Positions 41,181 to 50,357 of a stretch of DNA of 64,000 nt are shown here, piece after piece; within the stretch, counting starts at the first letter, position 1, and each line of letters begins with the position of its first letter. The notes under the pieces were generated by a model. The model did no database searches. It worked only from the letters and a program-made list of their open reading frames with translations, and was not told the DNA's origin. The stretch spans positions 1 to 64,000 of the forward strand of contig JAEKNQ010000019.1 of NCBI GenBank assembly GCA_016464825.1. Direction: 5' to 3'. The position numbers and the translations under genes are program-made. This stretch comes from Candidatus Dormiibacter inghamiae. GTDB lineage: Bacteria > Chloroflexota > Dormibacteria > Dormibacterales > Dormibacteraceae.

Positions 41181-42845
41181 CTACTGGCTCTCCTCGCGGG
41201 CAAACGCCAGGCCGTTGCCGGCTATGCGCCGGCTGCTGAACCAGATCATCAGCGCGAGCAGAAGCAGCGCGACGAGCAGCGGACCGCCCACCGCCGCCGC
41301 GGGCTGGCGGAAGCGACCGCCGGGCAGTGCGGCGGCGCCGATCACAGCCGCCGAGAGATAGAAGAGGCCGATCCTTAGCGTCTGCACCAAGCGCAGGTCG
41401 CTGCGTGCCGGCAGCAGCGAGTAGGCGGTGAGTGAGACCGCCTGCGAGATCAGAAGAGCCAGGAAGCTGAGCGTCGCCACCAGAGGTAGCCCCCACCAGG
41501 GCCAGCCGGTGAGCAGTGCCACTGTCGCGCTGAAGATCAGGAAAGGCGCCCACGGCAGCAGGGTGCGGACGGCAATGAAGAGCAGCAGGCGGTGCCATAG
41601 CGGCACCGGGGATAGCCACCAGAGGGGGTTGGACAAGTCGGGCCCCAGCCCCATCGACATCCTCAGGATGGCCAGAAAGAGCGCACCTCCGGCGGCGAGC
41701 GAGAGGAGGCCAATGCGGGTGCCGCCCTGCGCCTGGCTGGCGGCAGCGCCCAGGACAATGGGGCCGAGCAGTCCCAGCAGCACCAGCCACGGTCCGAAGG
41801 GGCGCCGCTTGAGCGTGAGCCACTCCTTCCAGGCAAGGGTCAGCGAGCCGCCCGGGACCCAGCCACCGGAGGTCCTCACTGCGCGCCGGGCACGCCGGCC
41901 CTCACCGTGGGCAGCGGTCGGCGTGCGACGAAAGAGCTCGCCGCGCAGCATGCTCCGCCGCGCCTCAAACATTCGGGTCGAGCGCTGCCAGATCTCTGGC
42001 AGGCAGTCCCTGGCTACCCCGCAGGCAAACGCGACAAGCGCCAACCCCAAGCTCGCCAAGCCCAGCAGAGCCAGCCGGCTGCCACCGAGAGCTGACAAGA
42101 ACCAGCCTCCCGGCGGTGTCGCGAGCGCCAGCCGCTGCCGGCCGGGGTCAGGCGGCGAAAGTACGTAGCTGGCTGCTCCCATAACCAGGGCGGCCACTCC
42201 AACTGCCACCAGCGCCATTGCGACAAGTCGCACCTGGCGCGGCCAGCGGCGGCTGGCGCTGAAGCCTGTCAGCGAGAGGCCCGTGCTGAGCCAGGCCGCC
42301 GCGATGACAGCCGTCGCCAGCGAGCTCAGTCCCGCCGCTCCGGTGCCGAAGAGGGGGACTGAGATCAGGAAGACAGCCAGGTAGAAGGCGGAGACCAGCA
42401 CCAAGCGGCGAGCGCTGCGCAGGGCGAGCCAAGACATCACAATCCGCGAATCCAAGCCGGAGCCGATGAGGAAGCGGGCATCCGCTGGGGACTGAAAGCG
42501 GAGCGGCGAGCGGCGGCTGCCCAGCAGCAGCAGCAGGCCGGCAGCTATCAGTCCCAACCCGGGGGCGACGGCGATGGCTGCGGTCAAGATGGGAACGAGC
42601 ACTGCCCGAGCTACCGCATCGTCGCCAGCCGTGATGTCCTGCCGCCGGCTGGAGCGGTTGGGGCTCAGGGTCGCCGCCACCCTGCCGAACAGCGTCGGCA
42701 GCATGACTATGAGGAAGAGCGACCAGGGCAGGAGCCGACGGGGATTGCGCAGAATCGCGCGCACCCGATTTCGCGCCAGGCGCCATTCGAGCCAGAACAG
42801 CGCAGTCCACGGCGCCGGCTCCAGCCCCACCAGCGCCGAGCTCAT
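41181..42845 (-). CDS. ABC-2 type transporter permease
   Basis: A 554-residue integral-membrane protein with roughly twelve hydrophobic stretches and Arg-rich cytoplasmic loops. The start overlaps the ATPase stop by four bases (ATGA), so the two are made together. No signature names the cargo. The size and layout fit exporters for lipids, antibiotics or polymers. Confidence 0.75.
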   Translation of the reverse strand: MSSALVGLEPAPWTALFWLEWRLARNRVRAILRNPRRLLPWSLFLIVMLPTLFGRVAATLSPNRSSRRQDITAGDDAVARAVLVPILTAAIAVAPGLGLIAAGLLLLLGSRRSPLRFQSPADARFLIGSGLDSRIVMSWLALRSARRLVLVSAFYLAVFLISVPLFGTGAAGLSSLATAVIAAAWLSTGLSLTGFSASRRWPRQVRLVAMALVAVGVAALVMGAASYVLSPPDPGRQRLALATPPGGWFLSALGGSRLALLGLASLGLALVAFACGVARDCLPEIWQRSTRMFEARRSMLRGELFRRTPTAAHGEGRRARRAVRTSGGWVPGGSLTLAWKEWLTLKRRPFGPWLVLLGLLGPIVLGAAASQAQGGTRIGLLSLAAGGALFLAILRMSMGLGPDLSNPLWWLSPVPLWHRLLLFIAVRTLLPWAPFLIFSATVALLTGWPWWGLPLVATLSFLALLISQAVSLTAYSLLPARSDLRLVQTLRIGLFYLSAAVIGAAALPGGRFRQPAAAVGGPLLVALLLLALMIWFSSRRIAGNGLAFAREESQ

Positions 42846-43588
42846 TCGACTATGTCCAGGAACGCCTCTTCCAGCGAGCCCTTGCCGCGCTCGCGCAGGA
42901 GCTCGGGCAGGGTCCCCGCAGCCAGGCAGCGGCCCTGCTTCAGGATCAGAAGATGGTCACAGTAGGACTCCACACTGCTGAGCAGATGAGTGCTCACCAT
43001 GACGGCTGTGCCCTGCTCTCGCAGCTCCAGGATGATCTTGCGCAGTTCGCGCTGGGCGCTCGGGTCGAGGCCGATCATCGGCTCGTCGAGCAGCAGAACC
43101 GGCGCCCCGGCCAGGACCACGCTCGCCACCAGCAGCTTCTGCCGCATGCCCTTGGAGAGTCCTTCCGCCAGGGTGTCGCGCTCAGCCGCCAGCGCCAGCC
43201 GTTCGAGCAGGCCATCCCCGCGATTCTTCCAGCCCGCCGCCAGCCGGCAGCTCTTGGCGACAAAGACCAGATGCTCCCAGACCGTGAGCATGCCGTAGAT
43301 CTCGGGCGTCTCCGGGATGAGGGCTACCCAGCGGCCCCGCTCGGGGCCCAGCTCGCGGTCCTGCCAGGCGATCGAGCCCGAGTCCGGGCGGACAAGTCCC
43401 GCCAGGCACATCATGGTGGTGGTCTTGCCCGCCCCGTTTGGGCCCAAAAGCGCGACCACCTCGCCCCTGGGAAGTCGGAAGCTCAACTGGTCCACCGCCA
43501 GCTTGCCGCGGTAGCGCTTGCTCAAGTCGCTGACCACCAGGCCGGGGCTGGCGGAGGCCGAAAGCACCTCAGCCGGGCTGGCGCTCAA
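42842..43588 (-). CDS. ABC transporter ATPase for the 41181 permease
   Basis: A 248-residue CcmA-like ATPase. Walker A is GPNGAGKTTTMM, the signature LSKGMRQKL, Walker B VLLLDEPMIGLDP and the His-loop STHLLSS. The TTG at 43588 overlaps the aminotransferase stop (TTGA); a GTG at 43567 is another possible start, and the open frame to 43783 runs inside the aminotransferase. A long low-complexity N-terminus is thereby avoided. Confidence 0.85.
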   Translation of the reverse strand: MSASPAEVLSASASPGLVVSDLSKRYRGKLAVDQLSFRLPRGEVVALLGPNGAGKTTTMMCLAGLVRPDSGSIAWQDRELGPERGRWVALIPETPEIYGMLTVWEHLVFVAKSCRLAAGWKNRGDGLLERLALAAERDTLAEGLSKGMRQKLLVASVVLAGAPVLLLDEPMIGLDPSAQRELRKIILELREQGTAVMVSTHLLSSVESYCDHLLILKQGRCLAAGTLPELLRERGKGSLEEAFLDIVE

Positions 43589-44697
43589 GCCGTTCTGAGC
43601 GCCAGGTAGTCCGAGGTCGCGTTGAGGAAGCGGTCGACGACGTCCGGCTCCGCCGCGCGGCCCATGTGGCCGACTCGGAACGATTTTCCGTACAGGCGGC
43701 CCAAGCCTCCGCCCAAGCGCAGCCCCCGCTCGCTTCGCATCCACTTCTGGTAGTGCGCGACGTCCATCCCGGGTCGGCTCCAAACCGCCGTGCAGAGAGG
43801 AGACGCGTAGGGCGGCTCCACCACCATGCTGAAGCCCAGCTCACCGAGGCCCTCTCGGACGCGGTCTGCCGCCGCAGCGCAGCGCCGATGGCGCTCCTCC
43901 AGGCCGCTGTCGAGGATCTGCTTCACAGCCACCGCCAGCGCATCGATCACGTTGGTCGGCATGGTGGTTGGGTGGGGGTGGATTGGGCTCTGAGTGCGGG
44001 GTGCGTCACGCCAGTTGCTCAGGTTGAGGTACCAGCCCGGGCGCTTTGCCCGTCCGTCTTCGACCGCCGCCCAGACTCGATCGCCGACGGCCAGCGGCGC
44101 AATTCCGATCGGTCCGCCCAGGGCTTTGTTCGCCACAGTGCTGCAGATGTCGATGCCCCAGTCATCCATCTCCAGCTTCACGCCGCCCAGCGAAGAGATG
44201 GCGTCGACCAGCGTCAGCAGCCCGTGCCGGCGGCCGAGCCGGCAGATCTCACGCACAGGGTTCAGCAGGCCAGCACTGGTCTCGTGGTGCACGACTGCCA
44301 AGAGGCGCGCGGCCGGATGCTGCGAGATCGCCGCCTCGACCAGCTCCGGCAGCAGTGGATAGCCGACCTCCGCCGCGACCAGGTGAACCTGCAGTCCGAG
44401 CGCCACTGATAAGTCGCGCAGCCGCTCACCGAACATGCCGTTCGAGCAGACGATCACCTCGTCGCCAGGCGCCAGCGCACTGGCCAGGGCTGCCTCGTTG
44501 GCGGCCGTTCCGGGCCCGAAGAGCAGGAACACATCGCCCCGCGTCCGGAAGATCTGCCTCAGGTTCTCGGTGAGAAGCGCATAGTCGGCCGCCCAGTCGT
44601 CACCGTAGTGGGCTCGCACAGGCCTGCCCAGCGCTTCCAGAACTTCAGGTTCAACGCTGACAGGGCCCGGGATCAACAGCAACTCGCGCCCCTCCAT
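43585..44697 (-). CDS. Class V aminotransferase (alanine/serine-glyoxylate type)
   Basis: A 370-residue PLP enzyme starting MEGRELLLIPGPVSVEPEVL. It has LFGPGTAANEAALAS for phosphate binding and VDAISSLGGVKLEMDDWGID with the PLP-ring Asp. The PLP lysine should lie in VANKALGGPIG. This resembles serine-glyoxylate or alanine-glyoxylate aminotransferase. Its stop overlaps the ABC ATPase start, so it is in the same operon as the exporter, an uncommon partner. Confidence 0.85.
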   Translation of the reverse strand: MEGRELLLIPGPVSVEPEVLEALGRPVRAHYGDDWAADYALLTENLRQIFRTRGDVFLLFGPGTAANEAALASALAPGDEVIVCSNGMFGERLRDLSVALGLQVHLVAAEVGYPLLPELVEAAISQHPAARLLAVVHHETSAGLLNPVREICRLGRRHGLLTLVDAISSLGGVKLEMDDWGIDICSTVANKALGGPIGIAPLAVGDRVWAAVEDGRAKRPGWYLNLSNWRDAPRTQSPIHPHPTTMPTNVIDALAVAVKQILDSGLEERHRRCAAAADRVREGLGELGFSMVVEPPYASPLCTAVWSRPGMDVAHYQKWMRSERGLRLGGGLGRLYGKSFRVGHMGRAAEPDVVDRFLNATSDYLALRTA

Positions 44698-45012
44698 GCC
44701 GGTCAGTCTAAAGAGCAAAGGGGACCGCCTCCCTTGCCTGAACGCGCCCCAACGAAGTGCCTTAGGCACGGCTGTCGCGGTGTCCGACGGCTCTGTGGAT
44801 TCGCCGCCATCTTCGACACGCGCCTCGTCCCATCGGCCGGATGAAACCTGCTTGTCAGACCTGCCGCAACCTCACGAGCGGCGACCGGGGCCGCACTCTG
44901 GTGGGTCGGTTCGGAAGCGATCGAAAGACTTTGCGAAGTTTTCGCCACCGAGCTGACGATGCGGTAAGCTGCGGAGTAGTCAGTCGGTCACTATTGGACT
45001 CAAGGAGAACCG

Positions 45013-45177
45013 ATGAAAGACAAGATCAAGGGCAAGGCCGAAGAAGTCAAGGGCAAGGTCACAGGCGACAAGGGAGAGGAGCTCAAGGGCAAGGCTCGCC
45101 AAGGCGTAGGTAACGTGAAGGGCACGGCGAAGGAAGCCAGCTACGACGCAGAGCACAGGGGAACCCGGAAGGTCTAG
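45013..45177 (+). CDS. CsbD-like stress protein
   Basis: A 54-residue, very hydrophilic, Lys/Gly/Glu-rich protein: MKDKIKGKAEEVKGKVTGDK, then GEELKGKARQGVGNVKGTAK. This is the standard repeat pattern of the CsbD family, induced by general stress in many bacteria. AAGGAGAA precedes the ATG. A clean intrinsic terminator follows at 45194, so it is a monocistronic gene. The molecular role of the family is not known. Confidence 0.9.
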   Translation: MKDKIKGKAEEVKGKVTGDKGEELKGKARQGVGNVKGTAKEASYDAEHRGTRKV

Positions 45178-45193
45178 CGGTTCGCCAGCTCTG

Positions 45194-45226
45194 AAAGGTC
45201 CGGCTCGCGCAGGACCTTTTTTCTTT
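45194..45226 (+). terminator. Intrinsic terminator after csbD-like gene
   Basis: AAAGGTCC (45194-45201) pairs perfectly with GGACCTTT (45212-45219), followed by a run TTTTTCTTT. This is the best rho-independent terminator in the window. Confidence 0.85.
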
Positions 45227-45237
45227 CCGGCGGCATC

Positions 45238-46458
45238 TCAGTCGAGCCGGGCATCCAGCTCGAGCAGGCCAGCCAGCAGGACCTCCGCCCCGGCTACACA
45301 CTGCTCGGGCGTGCTGTACTCCTCCGGCGCGTGACTGATCCCGCCCCGGCTGGGGATGAAAAGCATTGCCGATTGAGAGATGGCGGCGATGGACATGGCA
45401 TCATGGCCGGCTCCGCTGGGCAGCAGTCGGTGTGCCTGACCCAAGTTTTCACAAGCCGCCTCCAAGGCGCTCACCACCTGAGGGGAGGACTGAACCGGCG
45501 CGGAAGCGGAGATTGGCCGAGGTTCCCCGCCGCGCTCTTCAGCAGCGCCCAGCAGCCGCTTTCCCGCCTGGTCGAGCAGGCCGTCGTCCAGACTGCGGAT
45601 CTCGAACGACAGCTCGACGCGACCCGGAATGACGTTGCTCGCCCCCGGCAGGACGGCGAAGGTGCCGACGGTGGCCACAAGTCCCAACTCACGACCGACC
45701 CCCTCGACGTCCAGCACGAAGGGGACCGCCTTGACCAGGGCATCATCGCGCTGATCCATGGGCGTGGTACCCGCATGGTTGGCCTGGCCAGTGAAGACCA
45801 CCTGGTAGCGGCGGATGCCCACGATGCCCGGCACGACAGCCACCGGGACGCCCGAGCGATCGAGGATGGCGCCCTGCTCGATGTGAAGCTCGAGGTAGGC
45901 CGCCAGGCTGCCAGGTTCCCGCCGGGCAGCAGCCAGGCCCCGCCAGTCCAGTCCCGCACCAGCCAGGTGCTCAGAGACCGGCCTGCCGTCCCAACCGGCA
46001 GCGTCGCCAAAGCCCTTTTCCAGCTGCCCGCTCAGAGCGCGGGAACCCAGCAGGCCACCACCCATGGTCGCCTCTTCGGCGGCGAAGTCGATGATCTCCA
46101 GCGGATGGCGGAGGCGCGTGCTTCCGGCGCTTAGGGACCGAGCGCAGGCGACAGCAGCCGCCACGCCCAGGGTTCCGTCGAGCGGGCCGCCATTGGGCAC
46201 CGTGTCGGTGTGCGAGCCCAAGGCTAGGGGTGGCAGGCCGTCAGCCGTGCCCGGGAGCACGCCGCTGACATTGCCGGCCTCGTCCTGACGGACGCTGAAG
46301 CCCAGCTCGCGAAGCCAGTCGCCGACCAGCTGCCGGCCTGCCATGTCGGCGGGGGAGTAGGCGACCCGGTTGATGCCGGGTCCTGGTTCGGCGCCCAGCC
46401 GGTTCAACTCCTCGATGTCCCGGAGCAGCCGGCCCCCATCGATGGCCGGGCGCTTCAT
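45238..46458 (-). CDS. M20 amidohydrolase (N-carbamoyl-amino-acid / allantoate type)
   Basis: A 406-residue di-metal hydrolase of the hydantoinase/carbamoylase family. The first metal ligand is His83 in GSHTDTVPNGG, the bridging Asp94 is in GPLDGTLG, and FAAEEATMGGGLLGSR is the base-acid loop. LELHIEQGAIL gives another metal His, and TGQANHAGTTPMDQR the lid-domain substrate residues. The substrate may be an N-carbamoyl amino acid, ureidopropionate or allantoate. It is convergent with the csbD-like gene. Confidence 0.9.
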   Translation of the reverse strand: MKRPAIDGGRLLRDIEELNRLGAEPGPGINRVAYSPADMAGRQLVGDWLRELGFSVRQDEAGNVSGVLPGTADGLPPLALGSHTDTVPNGGPLDGTLGVAAAVACARSLSAGSTRLRHPLEIIDFAAEEATMGGGLLGSRALSGQLEKGFGDAAGWDGRPVSEHLAGAGLDWRGLAAARREPGSLAAYLELHIEQGAILDRSGVPVAVVPGIVGIRRYQVVFTGQANHAGTTPMDQRDDALVKAVPFVLDVEGVGRELGLVATVGTFAVLPGASNVIPGRVELSFEIRSLDDGLLDQAGKRLLGAAEERGGEPRPISASAPVQSSPQVVSALEAACENLGQAHRLLPSGAGHDAMSIAAISQSAMLFIPSRGGISHAPEEYSTPEQCVAGAEVLLAGLLELDARLD

Positions 46459-46706
46459 CGAGGTTGCAGCGGCCTGCCACGCGGCTCGGCCGAGAACCCC
46501 GCGCTCCTCCGACGCAGCTCACCGTAGAGCCCTTCAGTTGGCGCTGGCACCGTTTTCAAAGCTGGCAAGACTTTCGTACCGCAAATGTGCGCGACGAGCT
46601 GATTCTAGTTGGGGTGCCCAGCAGCGCGCCACGGCTTCGCAGCGCACGACGTCTGCGGTCCGAACCTGACGGAATCAAGCAGCGGGTGAGGGATTACCGC
46701 TGCTGG

Positions 46707-48227
46707 ATGCAGTCATGGCTTTTGAGGTTATCTGTTGCGGCGCCGGCGCGGGCCCTACCCTGGATACCGCTTGGCGTGGGAGCTGCCTGGGCAGCGCTGC
46801 TGGCGCTGTTCAGTAACTTGCGCCTCGAGCGTCTTTCGATCCCTGCTTTTGACACCGCCTACTTCCAGCAGCTGGTCTGGGGACTGTCCCATGGTCACCC
46901 GTTTCAGGCCAGCTTTCTGCAGGGCAGCTTCCTCGGCCTGCACTTCTCGCCCATCCTCGCCCTGGCCGCCCTTCTCGAGCTGGCAGTGCCCGGCGCCCAA
47001 GCGCTGACCCTGGCCTCGGCGGCGGCGCTAGGCCTGGTGGCGCCGACAGCTTTCCTGGCCTGTCGGGAGATCCTGCCGAAGACACCTGGCGGGACCGGCC
47101 TGGCAGTCGTGCTGGCCACCGTCCTGCCCTTCACGCCCCCACTCCAAGAGGCCGCTTGGTCGGGGTTTCACCCCGAGGAATTGGCCCTGCCCGCCCTATT
47201 CCTGGCAACCTGGGCCATGCTGTCCGGACGGCGCGTTCTCGCGCTGCCCCTCATCGGTTTAGCCCTCTTGGCCAAGGAGGACCAGGCCTACCAGGTAGCC
47301 GTTCTGGGAATTCTGTCGGCGGCAGATCGCGGGCACCGGCGCATCGGCCTGCTGATCGCGGGGGGCGCCGTGCTCTGGGGGGTGGTTCTCCTTCTGCTGC
47401 TGATGCCGTGGTTCCGGCAGGGCTTGGTCACCGACACCGCCACTTATTACTCGTGGCTCACAGTCGGTGGCCCAGGTGCGACGTTCAGCTCGGAGCGGCT
47501 GAGCGAGGTGGGCCTGTCGCTCCTCCAGCCACAGGCCTGGCGGGCGCTTGGGCTGACCCTCTTGGCACTCTGCCTGCTGCCGCTGCTCCGACCGGGTTTC
47601 ACAACCCTGGCCGCACCTCCGTTGCTGGTCGCCCTGCTCAGCCGGCACCAGCCACAACCTCAGCTGCAGCTCCAGTACGCACTCCCCTTGGTCTTTCCCC
47701 TCGTCCTTGCCGCGGCGCTTGGGGGCAAGCGTCTGCTCCAGGTCTGGCAGCCGCGCCCAGTCGCGCTGGCGGGGGCCGTGATGCCCGGCCTGGTGGTGGC
47801 GCTGACGGGCAGCCTGGTTCTGCCGCTGTTCGCGTACATAGAACGGCCCGAGCCCAGCGAGCTGGGTGACGTAAAGGCAGCGATGGCCCTGGTTCCAGCG
47901 GGGGCCGAGCTCGACGCCGACGATGACCTGGCCGCGGCGGTCGCCTCCCGGCGAGAGCTGCATCTGTTACCCCATACATCACCCACCGCCTTCGTGCTCG
48001 TCGACGCCGCAGCCCGGATCCCCGCCTATTCAGACAGGCAGGCGCGGAACCGAAGCGTCGCCGCCTTGCCGCTCGACCGTCGCCTGCTCTGGACCAACGG
48101 CCGGCTTCAGCTGTGGAGCCCGGCCGCGTCGGACGGTTGGCAAACTCGCGGGAATCAGCAGCCGGTCGGAGGATTGCTCCCCCCGATCATGAGGCCAGTC
48201 GACCCCAGCCCGACGGACTCCGGGTGA
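46707..48227 (+). CDS. DUF2079 membrane protein
   Basis: A 506-residue membrane protein with about ten to twelve helices, and the DUF2079 landmarks FDTAYFQQLVWGLSHGHPF near the start and SGFHPEELALPALF and LAKEDQAYQVAV in the middle. The family resembles GT-C glycosyltransferases or lipid-linked-sugar handling proteins; function is unproven. The ATG at 46707 begins MQSWLLRL; a GTG at 46686 is an alternative. First gene of the seven-gene operon; its stop overlaps the next start (GTGA). Confidence 0.8.
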   Translation: MQSWLLRLSVAAPARALPWIPLGVGAAWAALLALFSNLRLERLSIPAFDTAYFQQLVWGLSHGHPFQASFLQGSFLGLHFSPILALAALLELAVPGAQALTLASAAALGLVAPTAFLACREILPKTPGGTGLAVVLATVLPFTPPLQEAAWSGFHPEELALPALFLATWAMLSGRRVLALPLIGLALLAKEDQAYQVAVLGILSAADRGHRRIGLLIAGGAVLWGVVLLLLLMPWFRQGLVTDTATYYSWLTVGGPGATFSSERLSEVGLSLLQPQAWRALGLTLLALCLLPLLRPGFTTLAAPPLLVALLSRHQPQPQLQLQYALPLVFPLVLAAALGGKRLLQVWQPRPVALAGAVMPGLVVALTGSLVLPLFAYIERPEPSELGDVKAAMALVPAGAELDADDDLAAAVASRRELHLLPHTSPTAFVLVDAAARIPAYSDRQARNRSVAALPLDRRLLWTNGRLQLWSPAASDGWQTRGNQQPVGGLLPPIMRPVDPSPTDSG

Positions 48228-49762
48228 CCGCTCAGCGCCGCCGCCGCCCGACGGTTCTGGTGCTGCTCTTCGGCCTGGCGGTCGGCGCCATCTTCGATGC
48301 GGTCAATCTCCTCCTCCGTGTCCCGCTGGGCGTTCCCTCGCTGCCAGAGGCGATAAGTGACCTGCTGGTCCCCTTCATCCCGGCCAGCGTCTTTGGCCGA
48401 CTGCTGGGCTCGCTCGGGCCTTACGGGAAGCCGATAGTCTTTGCCTCGTCGCTCATTGGGATAGCGCTCGCCATTGGCGCCGCCGTGACGGTTTACGAGC
48501 GCTTGGTCTCGAGGTTGGGGCTGGTCGCAGCTACCACCGGACTGTTCGCCGCCGGCTCGGTTCTCCTGAGCCTGCTCTTCTGGACCGTCCTGGATGCCAA
48601 CGCCTACGGTGGTACCAGCGCGATGCGCCGTCTTCAGGCGCTGGCGGACTTGGCGATCAGCGTCGCGGCCGCCGCAGGTTCAGCCGTACTCCTCGTCCGT
48701 CTGACTGGCGTGGGTGCCGAGCGAGGGTCGGGGACCGTCGATCCCGGCCGCCGCCGTGTCGTCGGAGGTGTGGGTGCCGCGCTCGCCTTGCTGGCGGTCG
48801 GCGGGACTGGCATTGTGCTCGGCGTCCGACAGCTCGTGAAGCTGTCCAACCTTGGCTACGAGGGCTATGGCACGCCCGCCTCGGCGTTGGGGCCGATCAC
48901 CCCCACGAAGGACTTCTACGTCGTCTCCAAGAACATCATCGACCCGACAGTGGACGCCGCTCGCTGGACCCTCGTGATCGAGGGCCAGGTCAATCGCCCG
49001 CTGACCTTGACCCTGGCAGATGTCCAGGCCCTCCCCCAGGGAGAGAGCGTCGCGACGCTCGAGTGCATCTCCAACGGAGTGGGCGGGTCGCTGATGAGCA
49101 CAGCCCGGTGGGAGGGGCCGAAGCTGATGGACGTCCTGGCGACTGCCGGCGTGAGTGGTAAGCCGAGTCATGCGGAGCTCAGTGCCATCGACGGCTACTA
49201 CGACTCGGTGCAGGTCGAAGAGTTAGCGACTCGGGGCGCCATCCTGGCCCTGCGCATGAACGGCGAGCCCCTTCCCGATCGCCACGGATATCCGGCGCGG
49301 ATAGTGCTTCCGGGGCGCTACGGGGAGAAGCAGATGAAGTGGCTGACACGGATCCGGCTCACTGACAATCCTCGGACAGGCTTCTACCAGCGGCAGGGAT
49401 GGAGCGAAGTAGGAACCGTCAGGACCTGGTCACGTTTCGACAATCTCAAGGATGGCCAGCGTCTGGCGGCGGGGCGCGACTACGCGGTCTCTGGACACGC
49501 GTTTGCCGGCAGCCGGGGGGTGGCGGCCGTCCAGGTGAGCACAGACAATGGCGCTTCCTGGCTGGATGCCCGCCTGCTGGAGGTGATCAGTCAGAACGCT
49601 TGGCGCTACTTCGAGTGGACCTGGCCGGCGTCGTCAAGCGGGCATTACCAAGTGATGGTTCGCGCGCGGGATGGCAGCGGGGCCTGGCAGGAGACCAGCT
49701 ACGAGGACATAGTCCCCAAGGGCTCCAGCGGCCTGCACCGAGTCAGCATCTATGTGGCGTGA
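48224..49762 (+). CDS. Membrane-anchored sulfite-oxidase-family molybdoenzyme
   Basis: A 512-residue protein with five hydrophobic helices in the first ~200 residues, then a sulfite-oxidase-type molybdopterin domain. The molybdenum cysteine is Cys281 in TLECISNGVGG. A second region (RYGEKQMKWLTRIRL) is the typical cofactor pocket. The C-terminal ~110 residues are the Ig-like dimer domain (YAVSGHAFAGSRGVAAVQVS). RRRVVGG before the fifth helix looks like a Tat-type signal, putting the catalytic domain outside. GTG at 48224 overlaps the DUF2079 stop by four bases. Confidence 0.88.
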   Translation: MTAQRRRRPTVLVLLFGLAVGAIFDAVNLLLRVPLGVPSLPEAISDLLVPFIPASVFGRLLGSLGPYGKPIVFASSLIGIALAIGAAVTVYERLVSRLGLVAATTGLFAAGSVLLSLLFWTVLDANAYGGTSAMRRLQALADLAISVAAAAGSAVLLVRLTGVGAERGSGTVDPGRRRVVGGVGAALALLAVGGTGIVLGVRQLVKLSNLGYEGYGTPASALGPITPTKDFYVVSKNIIDPTVDAARWTLVIEGQVNRPLTLTLADVQALPQGESVATLECISNGVGGSLMSTARWEGPKLMDVLATAGVSGKPSHAELSAIDGYYDSVQVEELATRGAILALRMNGEPLPDRHGYPARIVLPGRYGEKQMKWLTRIRLTDNPRTGFYQRQGWSEVGTVRTWSRFDNLKDGQRLAAGRDYAVSGHAFAGSRGVAAVQVSTDNGASWLDARLLEVISQNAWRYFEWTWPASSSGHYQVMVRARDGSGAWQETSYEDIVPKGSSGLHRVSIYVA

Positions 49763-50357
49763 CGCGGCCACCGCCAGGAGGCACCTGGATCGCCTGGCTG
49801 GCGCCGGCAGGATTAGGGGCTGGGGGTTGAAGCGCTCGATCGCTTACCTTGCCGCGAGCCGGCCGATCATGAGCTGCAGGATGTACAGGGGCGCTGCTGC
49901 CGAGGACTCGAACCCCGGCGCCTTCATCCGCGAGGTGGCCAGCCGTGAAGCGCAGATCGCGGTGTCGGAGGCCGAGGGGTCGGTCCCTGAGCATCATGGT
50001 TGGCGGCCCCCAGGCGGTGGATTGGCGATCCCCGGCGTTTGGCGCAGCCGCCAGGTGGTTCTGACCATCAGCTTTGCCTCGGACCGAGAGCTGCGCATTG
50101 CAGCCCAGGTGGTCGCTGAGCGGTTCACGCGCAGGGTTGAAGCCGGACACCTGCCCGGGTCCTGGTGGGTGCCCGACGTCCGCGTCAGTGGAACGCCCAA
50201 TTGCCCACCCGGCATGGTCCTGGCAAAGGCCTTCACTCGGCGCGCCGGCCGGCGTCACGCGGTGGTGCTCACTCCGGGCGGCCCAGCACCGTTCTCGGGT
50301 GCCCGGCCGCATCCGGTGTTCCTGCCCGAACCCTTTGGAAGGTTTCTGCCGGGATGA
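49752..50357 (+). CDS. Uncharacterised protein in the glycosylation operon
   Basis: A 201-residue protein with no recognised family. A start at 49752 would overlap the previous stop by 11 bases; a shorter form from MSCRMYRGAAAED (about 49869) is also possible. Its stop overlaps the next ATG (ATGA), which strongly supports this strand over an equally long reverse-strand frame. Visible patterns are VVLTISFASDRELRIAAQVV and PGSWWVPDVRV; no catalytic motif or helix of membrane type is seen. It may be a partner of the molybdoenzyme. Confidence 0.65.
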   Translation: MWRDAATARRHLDRLAGAGRIRGWGLKRSIAYLAASRPIMSCRMYRGAAAEDSNPGAFIREVASREAQIAVSEAEGSVPEHHGWRPPGGGLAIPGVWRSRQVVLTISFASDRELRIAAQVVAERFTRRVEAGHLPGSWWVPDVRVSGTPNCPPGMVLAKAFTRRAGRRHAVVLTPGGPAPFSGARPHPVFLPEPFGRFLPG

